A stretch of DNA of 64,000 nucleotides from Garcia nutans (lineage: Eukaryota; Streptophyta; Magnoliopsida; Malpighiales; Euphorbiaceae). The position numbers were made by a program, and so were the translations under genes. The stretch lies in NCBI GenBank assembly GCA_947685225.1, contig CANTUV010000031.1, positions 67,871,001 through 67,935,000 of the forward strand, given 5' to 3'. Positions 1 through 10,582 of this stretch are shown here, piece by piece (the stretch's first letter is position 1; the number at the start of each line of letters is the position of its first letter). Below the pieces are notes generated by a model, which searched no databases, had not been told where the DNA came from, and was given only the letters and a program-made list of their open reading frames with translations.

Positions 1-1
1 T

Positions 2-337
2 TTCATGATAGTTGATTTAAATAAGGATGAAGATGCTCCATTGATTTTTGGGAGACCCTTCTTAGCCATGATTAGAGTTGTAATTGATGTGAAAAATGGT
101 AAACTCACTTTAAAGATTGAAGATGAACAAGTGGAAATTAACATGATCAAATCTCCAAATGCACTCAAGAATTGCCAAATTCAAAACTTCAATCTAAAGG
201 AGGAAAAATACAATTTAGCCTCATCAAGCTTACAAGCACAATTTGAAGGGTATAATGAACTTGGGAAGCAAAATTCCAAGACAACTATAGCCAGCAACAT
301 AGTGGGAAAGCAAGTAATTTGTGATCTTCCACCTTGA
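2..337 (+). pseudogene. Athila/Tat-like Ty3 retrotransposon protease C-terminal fragment
   Basis: C-terminal part of a retroviral-type aspartic protease domain from a Ty3 (Metaviridae-type) plant element; the frame enters from outside the window and ends at a TGA at 335-337. The diagnostic string is APLIFGRPFLA followed by a VVIDVKNGKLTLKI-like strand, the conserved end of Athila/Tat proteases. The usual continuation into reverse transcriptase is missing: the frame stops about 65 residues after the protease core and runs into untranslated sequence containing the GGGAGGCAACCCAA block typical of the region downstream of coding sequence in these elements. This suggests a non-autonomous or internally deleted element. 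The upstream gag would be outside the window. Family assignment rests on motif recognition only. Confidence 0.75.
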
Positions 338-1810
338 GGATTAGAAGTTATATCAAGCTAAAGACTATAGCACTTTTTGGGAGGCAACCCAATGTTTTAT
401 TTAATCTTTGTCTTTTATTTTTGGGTTTATTTTTGTGTTTTGAATTTGTGTTTTGTGTTTTTGTTTTAGGATGAACTTGCATGTAAAAGAGCTTTTGATG
501 GATTCTTCTTGCAAAAGGCAAAGTTAAGAATGAACATGCACACCCCCTCCACCACCCGATGCCTAAATCACTAAGGATAGTGGAAAGCTTCAAGTTTGGG
601 GGAGTTGAGCCCAAAAATTTAGTAATGTATTCTATTCCCTTTTTTGAATTTTATTACTCTTTCATAAGTGTTGGGATATATGGTACCTACGAAAAAATCT
701 TTCGATATATATATATATATAATTTCTTGCAATCTTGCACTTGAATGATTGAATTCATGACAGGCTAATAAAATTTTGTGATGCTAATTATATTGATATA
801 CTTAAATTTATCTTTTGAAATAAAGATTTTGTGAAGAACTGTACTTTATAGATTTTGACCTGAACACATTCTTGATTTTAGTTGAAAGTGATCAATGGTA
901 TATGCTTAATTAGAGATGACTCCTACTCCTTTGCTATGTATTTTTTATTATCTTATGCCTAAGCCTAGAACATGTTTAAAAGAACTTTTGAGGAAAAATT
1001 GAACCTTGCTAAGTAGGGGAAAAGATGATTTAGGCATTGTTTGTGTAGCCAAATTCTTATATCAACCCTATTTGAGCATTGCCTCTAGTTGTCCCCTTTG
1101 AGCCAAATTGAATATTCTAGCTTGTTGTTCATTTTCATTAAACACTTATATCTATCTTTTGTGGTTAATTTCTTTTGGCATATCTTCCTATTATTTATGC
1201 TCAATTGGAGAAAGAAAATAAAATGCGAAAGCTCCATTAGATTTCTCATAAATAATATTTCAAGTTTTGGGGGAAAATATAAAATAAAAAAAATATAAAT
1301 ATAAATATATATATAAAAAGATAGTAAAAATAAAATTTCCCTCCTAAGTGTGCTAAAGCAATTGAGGAAATGTCATATCTATTTCTCCAAAACCATTAAG
1401 AAGAGTTGCAATCAAAACCTTGGAAGGTATTCAAAAAGTTAAGCATCACTTTAGCCTCAACCCTTTTTAAACCACATTACAAGCTTAAAAAGACCTTTTG
1501 ATTTTCCTTGAGTTAGTAAGGTCTATTATTGGAGAAGGTTTGATTAAACATGCATATGAGAAAGGGCAAATTTCTTTAAACTATATAAAATTTTTAATGA
1601 ATGCAAAGGGTATGTGTTTATCTAAAGAGCAACAATTGGTTACAATTGGCTAACTTATTGAATGAAGGAAGGGAGAATGAAGTAAGTACAGTTATAAAAA
1701 TTGATTTAGAAATAAATTTTAAAATTTTATTTGTTTAAATCTTGGGAATGCTTTCATGAGGCCTGTTGTGAATGAGATTATTCTTGTTGCTTGAGGGCAA
1801 GCAATGATTT
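338..1810 (+). other. 3' internal untranslated region of the Athila-like element
   Basis: About 1.5 kb of AT-rich sequence without a credible gene. It holds the GGGAGGCAACCCAA block (about 379-392), two polypurine stretches resembling extra polypurine tracts (591-605 and 1261-1276), an AT dinucleotide run near 704-721, and the motif TCTAGTTGTCCCCTTTGAGC (around 1085). That motif recurs inverted near 22960, inside the 3' region of element T2. Confidence 0.6.
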
Positions 1811-1824
1811 AAGATTGGGGGAGT
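1811..1824 (+). other. Polypurine tract of the Athila-like element
   Basis: AAGATTGGGGGAGT lies immediately before an LTR starting TGATAGGACT. A purine run abutting a TG-starting LTR is the plus-strand primer site of LTR retrotransposons and orients the element on the plus strand. Confidence 0.75.
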
Positions 1825-3395
1825 TGATAGGACTATATTTTGCACATAATTTAATGATTATTCTAGTTATATTTTTATTTTTATCAATTGAATTTGATCA
1901 ATCTTTATTGTGAAAGCTAGAATATTCATCATTTCAAGAATAGAGTTGCAAGTATGAAGAAAAAGCTTATTTTGGCAAAAAATCATGGAAAAATGGAAAG
2001 GAGGTCAAATCAAGCTCAAAAATGGAAAATAATGAATTTACATGGTTTTATAAATCATGATACATGATTTTTATCTTAAAAATGGAATTAAAGATGAGAA
2101 ATCAAGAGGTCCAGAGTAGTTTTGAATCCCAGAGCCAAAGCTGTCAAAAAGCCATGGCCATGGGATTTGAATTGAAGCTATCCTAGTTTTTCAATGACAG
2201 AAATTGCAAGGGCAGAAGCATTTGGAAGGCCACGACTATATGGCTCAAAGGCCACGACCATGGCATGGATTTTGGCTCTGTTTTGAAGATATTTTGCATA
2301 TTTAGAAGCATATTGAAAGCCATGACCATGGCACTCAAAAGCCATGACTGTGGGATTGATTTCTCTACTATCCACGACCGTGGCACTCAAAAGCCACGAC
2401 CGTGCGGCCGAAAATCATGACTTTGAGCAAACAATTGGGTTGGTGGTGAACCAAAAAAGATGTGGCCTAACTTTTTTAGTTTTTCCCCACTAAAGAAGCT
2501 TCCAAACACTCTATTTAAACACACTTCCTCTAAGGTATGAGATATTTAATAGATTAGATTATATTCACCCAAATAAATTTAGTATAGAAGTGTGAAATTC
2601 TGCTTCAAGGAGGAGTTCAAGATCCTAGTCAAGATCTTCTTCAAAGAAATAGAGTTTGATATTTCTTTTTCCTTTCAAATTATGTCTTCATTTACCATTT
2701 TGAATATTTATAATGTTTTTATAATGAAGAACTAATCCTTTTTAGGGTTGGTCCCTTTAATTGAATTTATCATGGAGTTATAAATGTCTATTTGGTTAAT
2801 TTAGTTATCCTTTAATAATTTTGTTGTCTTTAATCTTAATGCTTTGATTATTTGGCCAATGATTAATTGATTTGAGATGTTGTGTGATGGAGCGAGAGTG
2901 GAAGCATGACATTAGTCCAAGGAGATAACAATCTTAAGTAAGTTTCTCACTTAGAGATAAGGTTAAACACTTAAGAGGTTGTTTCAAGATTCTCATAAAA
3001 CTTAATGAATTGATTTTATTACTTATGATCATGAGAGTAGACGTAAGGATTAAAGTCAATATTAGTTCTAATACTTGAGAGAGACTTGAGCTTAATTTAG
3101 CATAATCTAACCATTAATCGAAAGAAAGACTGAATTAAATCGATACCTTAGAAAATCCATGATAAATCAATAAAGGTGACCAAACCCTAAGTTTTAAATT
3201 ATTATAAATTTAATCTTGATTCATTGTCATTTTAGTTAGCACAATCATAAAATTAAATTTGATCATCCAAATATTAAATAGTTTAATTGTTTGGTACTTA
3301 GAATTAACCTCCTCGTGGGAATGATACTCTACTCATCATTATATTACTTGTTAACGATTTGTGCACTTGCAAATTGCTAGGCTGAGGCCGCAACA
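1825..3395 (+). mobile_element. 3' LTR of Athila-like Ty3 element
   Basis: The LTR begins TGATAGGACTATATTTTGCA directly after the polypurine tract and ends near CTGAGGCCGCAACA (the exact last base is uncertain, 3395-3397). Its last 100 bases carry the Athila/Tat U5 pattern: a GTGGGAATGATACTCTACTCA-like block, then CGATTTGTGCACTTGC. The 5' LTR is outside the window, so LTR identity and the target duplication cannot be checked. Confidence 0.7.
2148..2412 (+). repeat. Cluster of CCACGACC(A/G)TGG quasi-palindromes in the LTR
   Basis: At least six imperfect copies of a CATGGCCATGG / CCACGACCATGGC / CCACGACCGTGGC type motif at about 20-60 bp spacing, separated by CACTCAAAAG-like linkers. GC content rises sharply above the AT-rich surroundings. 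Confidence 0.7.
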
Positions 3396-3397
3396 CA

Positions 3398-3868
3398 TAC
3401 CTATATATTATTCCACAAGCTTGTCCTCCTCAAAAAGGAATAACAAAAGATAAAGCATGATTACGTGTGGCACACAAAATAGTAAGGGCGAAAAAATGTA
3501 TTGGATTTTTTGGCATCTGTGTTGGTATGAGAATGAAAACAAAAATAAGGTACAACTGTACCTTATTTTATGCAACATGAGTTTTGAGACACAATTAAGA
3601 AAAAAAATGCAAACGGGTTTAACTTAAGGTTGGCAAACATTTTTCGGTTGAAACTTATAGCATAAAATGTGAGAAAAAAATACGCTAATAATAGACCAAG
3701 TTAAGTTGCATGACAACACCTGCAAAACCTTGTTATAAACTTTCAATAAAGAAGGTAATTGTTTGTCCTATAAAGCACGCATAAAAGAGAGAAGCAAAAA
3801 AACATTAACGTAAGCAGGAAAACTTAGGCAAGAACAAGTAAAAGACAGAGAAACACTCAACGAACAAG
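3398..3868 (+). promoter_or_regulatory. Upstream region of the polygalacturonase pseudogene, with TATA box
   Basis: Non-transposon sequence between the Athila-like LTR and the polygalacturonase start. TATAAA at 3769-3774 is about 95 bp before the ATG, a normal plant promoter distance. Nothing else recognisable. Confidence 0.45.
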
Positions 3869-4417
3869 ATGGGATCTAAAATACATGTCTCCTTAGTCGC
3901 TCTATTTTCATTCTTCGCTTTTGCAGTTGAAGATCAGCCCAACGTCTTTGATATCAGAAAGTAAGATGCCAAAGCGGATGGGAGGTCTGACGTTAGTTTG
4001 GTATGAATGAGCAATTAATTTTTATGTAACAAATATATATATACTATAAATTATTTTCGGCTGAAACCTTTTGTTTTGCTTTACTTTTTAGGCATTATTG
4101 AGTGCTTGGAGTGCGACCTGTGCAGCAACGGGTTCTAGCAAAGTTGTAATACCAAAAGTGACATACTCTTTAGGGCCAGTGGACATAAAAAGCCCTTGCA
4201 AGGGTCCCGTGCATCTTGAATTTCAAGGAACACTGAAGGCCCCATCAAATCCAAGTCAGCACAAGGCTGGCACTCACGACGGTGAAAGATGGATCTCTTT
4301 TATCAAAATCGATCCTCTCACAATATCTGGTGGTGGTACCTTCGATGGACAAGGGAAAACTGCTTGGAAATAAAAAAAAATTGCCACAAAAACACGGATT
4401 GCAAGAAGCTTTTGATT
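3869..4417 (+). pseudogene. Polygalacturonase (GH28 pectinase) pseudogene, 5' exons
   Basis: First two exons of a secreted plant polygalacturonase (glycoside hydrolase family 28), an enzyme that cuts pectin in the cell wall. Exon 1 (3869-4000) encodes a hydrophobic signal peptide (residues 2-20) and the start of the mature domain (NVFDIRK...AKADGRSDVSL). A GT-AG intron (4001-4091) follows, and exon 2 (4092-4417) carries the family strings VVIPKVTYSLGP, GPVHLEFQGTLKAPS, ISGGGTFDGQGKTAW and NCHKNTDCKKL. It is broken by TAA at 3962-3964 where the family has Tyr, and by a frameshift in the A-run at about 4373-4381 (in frame, the ORF stops at 4371-4373). A GTGAGT donor at 4418 starts the next intron, which T1 entered at 4520/4521. 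The catalytic exons are not in the window, so it cannot make enzyme here. Confidence 0.85.
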
Positions 4418-4520
4418 GTGAGTGTATTTGAATATCATCTTGCACATATTTACTCCATTTTCACGATGCTATTTATGGTAATAGGGTGCTAATAAAATCT
4501 TGATTATATGTTTGTTCTTC

Positions 4521-6752
4521 TGTAAGCGGGGACTTTTTCCCTCACTCCCGGTGGAATGGTTCTTGCGACTTCGACACTTTTTAGGCTCGGGGCCTTAGAA
4601 AACACAGACCTAAGTCCAGAGAAAATGAAGTCGCCACTCGGATGGGCCAAAAAAAAGAAAGGACTGGATGACTCGATTCCTAAGGAATCTCCAACCCCCT
4701 AATGGGTTCAAAAAGTTGGGTACGTGTGGGGAAGGTGAGAAATGGCCCAGCACCCCCACAACGCCCGGTTCATTGGAACCGGCCTCCTTCACAGGTCTTA
4801 ATATTATAAAATTCTTAAAAGTAACAATATTATCCATATTACACACAATAATTGAAATAAAGCATCATTATTTTAAAATCAAAGAAATGTCCAAGAAAAG
4901 CAAATAAATGGACACCCATCCGAGGATGGAAACATATCCTTACATCGTTCATATCTAAGCTAAATAGGACACCCACCAAAAGGTAGAAACATGTCCTTTA
5001 CATTGGTCTAAAATATAAAAGCAATTTAAATTACATGATATTTAATTAATGAGGTACCCACAAAGTGGAAACATACATTTAGAAATTAAATAAAATCAAT
5101 AAAAGTAAATAACCATTCATTATAAATAAATCATTCATCAAAGATATTAAACATCAATCAAAATATATAATAAACAATCATCCATGATAAATTAAATAAA
5201 TAAAGCATTGAAATTAAATAAATCAACCATCAAAGCATATAATAAATTGCATAATCAAATCTAAAAATAAAGCAAGTAAAGATACAAATTAGGGTTTACT
5301 ATTTCTATTTAAAGTTCTTTAATTAACATTTAGGGTTTTGGGATTTTAGTATTATTATTATGATTTGTTTAACCTACTGTAAAGATTTTGGAAAATTGGA
5401 ATGGATTAGGGTTTCATGATTCAAATTAGGGTTTTTGGGTAACATTATGAAATTAGGGTTTTGGAATCTTAAGATATTAGGATTTATAATTCATGTTAAC
5501 TGGATTGTTATTTTATTTTTATTAGATTATGGCTTTAGGGTTTAAATTAACTAGTTTGGGTTTTTAAATTCAATGAATCAGGGTTTAGGAAAATTTAGGG
5601 TTTACTGTTTTGGTTTTGAGAGAATTAGGGTTTTTGGTGTTTCGGAAAATATGTTTGGTTTTAGGATTTGAAACAATAGTTTAGAGTTTTATAAAGTTTT
5701 TTGGAAATAGGCAAAATGATTTAAGGTTCTTTGAAAACAGAAAAGTATTTTTTAGGGTTTTTTGGAAATAGAAGGATCAATTTAGGGTTTTAAGGTTTAG
5801 AAGAAATAGATTAGGGTTCTTAAGGTTTTTGGAAACATAAAGTAGTTTTTTAGGGTTTTTGGAAATAGAAGGATCAATTTAGGGTTTTAAGGTTTAGAAG
5901 AAATAGATTAGGGTTCTTAAGGTTTTTGGAAACAGAAAGTAATTTTTTACGGTTTTTGGAAATAGAAGGATCAATTTAGGGTTTTAAGGTTTTGAAGAAA
6001 CAAAAGAAACAATTTTCAATTTGAGTGATGAAGCTACTGTAAAGAAAATAAATAAAGAAATTAGAGATTCAAACCTTCGTTTGTTGGGTCCACCAAAAAT
6101 TGTTTTCTGGATGAATAAGGATAAAGACAAGCTTGCTGCCTTTGATGAATTGTTGATTGCTTGCTTATTGCTTGGGTTTTCTGAGTTTCGACCACTTAAT
6201 CAAAAGTCTCCCAAAGTTCTAAGTTCCACCTCCCCTTAATTATGAGTTTTCATATGTTATTTATAGGAAAAAATATAAGCCTAGTTCTAATTGTTTAAGG
6301 AAACTAAAATTAATTAGGAAAAGAAACCGAAACCAAATAGAGTTTGGTTTTTGAAAAATTACGAGTGTTCGTGAGAAACTGCGAGACGAGGTCTGCGAGG
6401 ATTTGTGAAAAAAAATTAGCCTGGCCAATTTGTCTTCCGGCGGCAAAATGGCCCAAAGCCTTCCTACAAGCGAAATTAGCCTTGGCCAATTTGGCTTTCG
6501 GCGACGAATTTTTCATCGCAGATTTTTTCGTCGCCGATTTTTATTTTTATTTGTTTGTTTTTTATTATTTATTATTTATTTTTGTTTATTTATTTATTTT
6601 TTTTTTGTTTATTTTTTTTCACTTCACCATTTTTAATTTTTATTAAAAATTATAAATAATAAAGACTAAAATAAATATTAAAATACCACAAAAATTATTT
6701 TGGACTATAAAAAAATAACGAACCGTACTGGGTCAAAACTTAAGGGTCTACA
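4521..6752 (-). mobile_element. 3' LTR of T1 (LTR family TGTAGACCC...CTCACA)
   Basis: On the plus strand it reads TGTAAGCGGGG ... AAGGGTCTACA, 2232 bp. The same family occurs at 13515-15515, 15739-17887, 18187-20029 and 38765-39959. It is the 3' LTR of a minus-strand element because the sequence next to its right end is, on the minus strand, a polypurine tract. The middle (about 5300-6000) is rich in degenerate TTTAGGGTTT. The flank is the polygalacturonase intron. Confidence 0.85.
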
Positions 6753-6772
6753 GTTTGCCCCCTACTTGAACG
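6753..6772 (-). other. Polypurine tract of T1
   Basis: Minus strand reads AAGTAGGGGGCAAAC directly before the LTR start TGTAGACCC. The T2 equivalent next to 20029 is AAGCAGGGGGCAAAC. Confidence 0.75.
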
Positions 6773-6841
6773 ATCTGAGACTTTTAGTAAATGAGAGTGA
6801 AAAGCAATAAGACTTAATTTTTCCGAAATGGTTGAAGTTTT

Positions 6842-7290
6842 GGGTTTGGACCCGGTTCGAGTTCTGGACTCAAGGATAATTTTAGGTTCTGGACCTAAGG
6901 GTAATTTTGGGTTCTGGACCCGAGCTAAGTTCTGGACTTAAAAAAGATTTTAAGTTCTGGACCTAAGGATAATTTGGGTTCTGGACCCAAGCTAAGTTCT
7001 GGACTTAAAAGAAATTTTAGGTTTTGGACCTAAGGATAATTCTGGATTTTAAAAGAGATTTTAGGTTTTGGACCTAAGCTAAGTTCTGGATTTAAAAGAG
7101 ATTTTAGGTTATGGACCTAAGGATAATTTGAGTTCTGGACCCGAGCTAAGTTCTGGACTTAGAAGAGATTTTAGATTATGGACCTCAGGATAATTTGGGT
7201 TCTGGACCCGAACTAAGTTCTGGACTTACAAGATATTTTAGATTCTAAACCTAAGGATCATTTGGGTTCTGGACCCGAGTCAATAGAGTC
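6842..7290. repeat. Hairpin array with constant TCTGG loop (T1)
   Basis: About 18 short units built around GTTCTGGAC. Flanking bases change symmetrically and keep a stem: GGGT-TTGG-ACCC (6842-6853), GAGT-TCTGG-ACTC (6859-6871), TTAGGT-TCTGG-ACCTAA (6882-6898), TTGGGT-TCTGG-ACCCAA (about 6974), CTAAGT-TCTGG-ACTTAG (about 7146). Units alternate in a higher-order order of roughly 65-70 bp. It lies between the polypurine tract and the antisense ORFs. Confidence 0.85.
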
Positions 7291-7479
7291 AATCTGCAAT
7301 AAATAATTATAGTTAGTAGCATATAAATTTTGTTTGCAAAAAATTTAGCTAATTTTTATGCACATATCTTCTTCTTGCCCCCTGCGTGTAAAAAATCTTT
7401 CAAAAGTGCAAAAATATTTATATACACTCAATTATTTGAATGATTAAACTAAATAATTGAGTTTTCTATTTATTTTCTG

Positions 7480-7632
7480 TGTAGTCACTGTTAATGCACT
7501 ATTTACTATTCGTAAATAGTAACCTACTATTTGTAAATAGTAATTTACTATTGTAAATAGTGACCTACTATTTATAAATAGTAATATACTATTCATAAAT
7601 AGTAATTTACTATTTATCAATAGTATTATTTA
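7480..7632. repeat. AT-rich palindrome cluster upstream of antisense ORF 1
   Basis: Five to six successive near-perfect palindromes of the type TACTATTTATAAATAGTA or CTATTTAC...GTAAATAG, about 20-25 bp apart. They end about 35 bp before the TATA box of the gene at 7767. Confidence 0.8.
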
Positions 7633-7660
7633 CTTTTTGAATTTTGTTTTTTCCTTTGCC

Positions 7661-7676
7661 TTTCCTCTATATAAAC
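7661..7676 (+). promoter_or_regulatory. Core promoter of antisense ORF 1
   Basis: TTTCCTCTATATAAAC contains TATATAAA at 7668-7675, 92 bp before the ATG at 7767. The same 14 bases TTTCCTCTATATAA recur before the second antisense ORF at 10472. Confidence 0.6.
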
Positions 7677-7766
7677 TAACGATTTCTTCGTTTCATTCAC
7701 AGCAAAATTGTTAATTTCTTTCGTTAATAGCTATAATTCTCTCAAATTTAGCATACAATTTAAAAA

Positions 7767-10183
7767 ATGCATTCTTCAAGATCAGGAACTCATTCTAATG
7801 CTGAGTTATTAGAGTTTATTCGGCATCATGAAGATGAAAAAATAGATCTACTAGCCGGGATGCCGCTTCATCGTAGTTCAAACCAAAAGAGCAAGGTAAT
7901 CATTTTTCTTTTTCTTTTCTTTTTTTTATTATTTTTTTCTTTTTTTTGTTTTTGTTTTTGTTTTTTCTTTTTTGTTTTTCTTTTTTGTTTTTTCGTTTTT
8001 CATTTTTTTCGTTTTTGTTTTTCTTTATTATTTTTCATTATATTTTTTTTATTTTTAGTATTTATTATTTATTATTATTATTTTATAGAAAATATAGGAA
8101 AAATATATTAATTTAAGAATTTAAGTATATAGACTAATGATATAATTACCTGGTATTAACTTACCTGGCACTGTGTTAGCGTGATTGTTGCGTTATTCGG
8201 GTCAGAGGGTGTATTTATAAGGCCCGACAATGGTATGATGTAACGCCTTCTCGGGTAAGGCAGATTATCCGAGATTACGGCTTTGAGAGCTTCATCTTAC
8301 AATTACCATCCGAGGAGTATCTGATAGACCGGAGCGTAGTCCAGGCACTTGCAGAATGATGGTTGGACACAACTCATACCTTTCACTTGCCTATTGGAGA
8401 GATGACAATTGGTCCAGTCGACTTTGCTGCTATGACCAGCATTTGGTATGATGGTGTTCCGGTTCCTCTTACCAACGATATTTTGACATTTGAAGAAATT
8501 CAACAATTAATTGGTATGGAACCATCATATAAAGGGCCTTTTAAGATAAAAATCGAGCCAATTTGTACTTATTGGATGAACTACAAAGGACGGGTTCACA
8601 GAGACACAACCCAACAGTATGCTCGAGGATTTTTGTTATATTTGCTTGGGTCGACCATCTTAGGCAGCATTAAATCTGCCATCCATTTGTCAGTGTTGAG
8701 GGCCCTTTCTTATTTTAGGACGGTACAACTTTATGGCTGGGATGAAGCTGGTCTCGCCTGTCTTTACCATGGTCTTGACAAAATTTGCAGAAATAAGAAG
8801 TCTTTTGTCGGCTTTATGGCGGTTGTCGAGGTATTCTTCTTCCACCAATGTCAATTCCATTCTTTTCTTGTATGAATTTGATTTTTATTATTGTTGTAGG
8901 CATGGGCATATGAGCACAACCTTGTGAGGGTGCCTGGTATTTTTCGAGAGACAGTCGGGTATCAGAGATTAAATTTCTGATTGTCAGATCGCGTGGAAGT
9001 TCCCGGCTCTTGCCATGTGCATACCCAACGCTTCGTATTGAGCCGCTTAACCTAGGACAAGGTAAAATAGCATTAGTATGCTTTAAAATTTATGTGAAAG
9101 TTTACTTACCTTATGTTATTTTGCTGGTGCATTTGGCCTGGTGGAACCCTGAAGAGTTGACAAACTGAACTTCCTCCATGAATGATGCATTGTCTTTCCA
9201 ACATACTCGCCGAGTCATCACTGGCCCCGTGTCTAGTGGCTGGTTTTTGGGAGAGAGAGTATATGAGTGGTTTCTTGGTCTCGCCCAACGGAGGATTTCA
9301 ATGCCTTGCCCGAAATATACTTTGAATATCACATCAATGCCGAAGAATGCATAGTGGTTGGCCCGGCATGGTTATGATGTTGAAACATTTCTCTAACCAC
9401 CGGGTGCATCTTATACCTATTTTATTCAAATAGGGCTCTTAAAATTTGATGTATCTCCTGTTGGTGTATGGGAAATTCCTGAAGAAAATGAGGATAGAGA
9501 TGATGAGGAACATCATAGAGAGGGAGGAGGGTTCGTTCCACATCTTGGGGCTAGCACTTCTCAGGTAAACCTTTTACCATTTTTCCATTGTAATTTCTTC
9601 TTTCTTAACTTATTTTTGATTATTTTATAATTGTTGCAGGCTGTTGGCTCATTTGATCATGAGGCTGGACCTTCTTTTACTGCTGCTTCATTTGGTCATT
9701 CTAGTCTGGTAGATATGTCATCTCATCCTCAGGGCATTGATATGAATTACCTGGTAAGTTTTCTTGTTTCATGGTAAATTATGCTGTATGTATGCATGAT
9801 TATGTATGCTCTTACTTTTTCCTTTCCGGCTCACAGCGGATGCTTAAAGAACAAAATAAGAACTTTAAGAAGAGTTGGCCGCTAGTCATTAACAGGCTTC
9901 TCATTTTGAAAATTTATATCATCAATTAGAATAAAATTTTCGAGACTTCCAATTTCAGGGGATGAGGGATCCTGGTGCTTCTTCATATAGAGGCCCCCAA
10001 ACTGATGACCATGAGATCCTTTCGTATACTTCTGATGAGGACCGTGACAACTCGAAACTCCGAAGTAATAGGGATTTTGGTGCTCCTGCTTCGGGTGGAC
10101 TTGGGACAGGTGATTTGCCTCCTCCTCTAACAGGCGATGATTTTTTTAGGGCTTTATTTGATGACCTACCACCACCTTCTTAG
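7767..10183 (+). pseudogene. Antisense extra ORF 1 of T1: plant mobile domain (PMD) protein, multi-exon
   Basis: Gene-like locus antisense to T1 pol. Exon 1 (7767-7895, 43 codons) ends at a GTAATC donor and is followed by a very T-rich intron. The next exon (about 8200-8830) encodes a PMD-type core: THTFHLPIGEMTIGPVDF, ARGFLLYLLGSTI and a Trp-rich segment. The intron 8831-8899 is GT-AG and phase 0; exon 3 is 8900-9061 (AWAYEHNLV). Later exons around 9120-9345 (GWFLGERVYEWFLGL), 9430-9565, 9641-9752 and 9838-10183 follow, the last an acidic, proline-ending tail. PMD proteins are plant-specific; some are host genes and many are carried by transposons. Stops at 8357-8359 (TGA, probably from CGA), 8978-8980 and 9053-9055 break it. 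The exact acceptor of exon 2 is unclear. Domain by recognition, no catalytic role proposed. Confidence 0.65.
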
Positions 10184-10471
10184 TGATGTATAAATATTGT
10201 ATCAATTATATAAACATTGTACAATAAGCATAAAAATAATAATGACAATATATAATTTCTATCTTTTCTATAACTTATTTTTTTATATCATTATTACTAT
10301 GCCACAATTATTATACTTTCCTCTTAATATTTTAACATTTACACAGCATCACTACAAAGCCAAATGCAATGCGGCAATTAAAGAAAACTTTCGTTGCCAA
10401 TTCCTTTCCTCATGCAAAACGGTCTCACTCTTTTCCTATCATCTTTTCCTTATCAATTTTGGAAAAGCTTG

Positions 10472-10486
10472 TTTCCTCTATATAAG
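10472..10486 (+). promoter_or_regulatory. Core promoter of antisense ORF 2
   Basis: TTTCCTCTATATAAG, with its TATA box at 10479-10485, is about 100 bp before the ATG at 10583. It shares 14 consecutive bases with the promoter at 7661. Confidence 0.6.
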
Positions 10487-10582
10487 TCACCTTTCATATA
10501 ATTTAATATAGAAACCAAGATATTTTCCATTTCAACATAAAAACTCCCTTTAACAATTTTGATTTTCCTTCATTCATCAACA

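Noticed and set aside
348..614. Open frame on the minus strand over the 3' UTR of the Athila-like element
   Set aside because: No known motif, low complexity, and lies over a non-coding block (GGGAGGCAACCCAA); shadow frame.
2178..2390. Two overlapping short minus-strand frames in the Athila-like LTR
   Set aside because: Produced by the CCACGACCATGG repeats; no protein family, LTR location.
4610..4907. Short frames on both strands with a FLRNLQPPNGF-like string, repeated at 17427, 18334 and 38912
   Set aside because: They recur because they lie in the same LTR family; frames are open on both strands and carry no domain.
5300..6000. True interstitial telomere array
   Set aside because: Motifs are degenerate and irregularly spaced, and they recur in each LTR copy, so they belong to the LTR.
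6310..6646. Frames with many Phe/Tyr residues near 6344-6646
   Set aside because: Translation of a T-rich tract at the LTR end, not membrane protein sequence.
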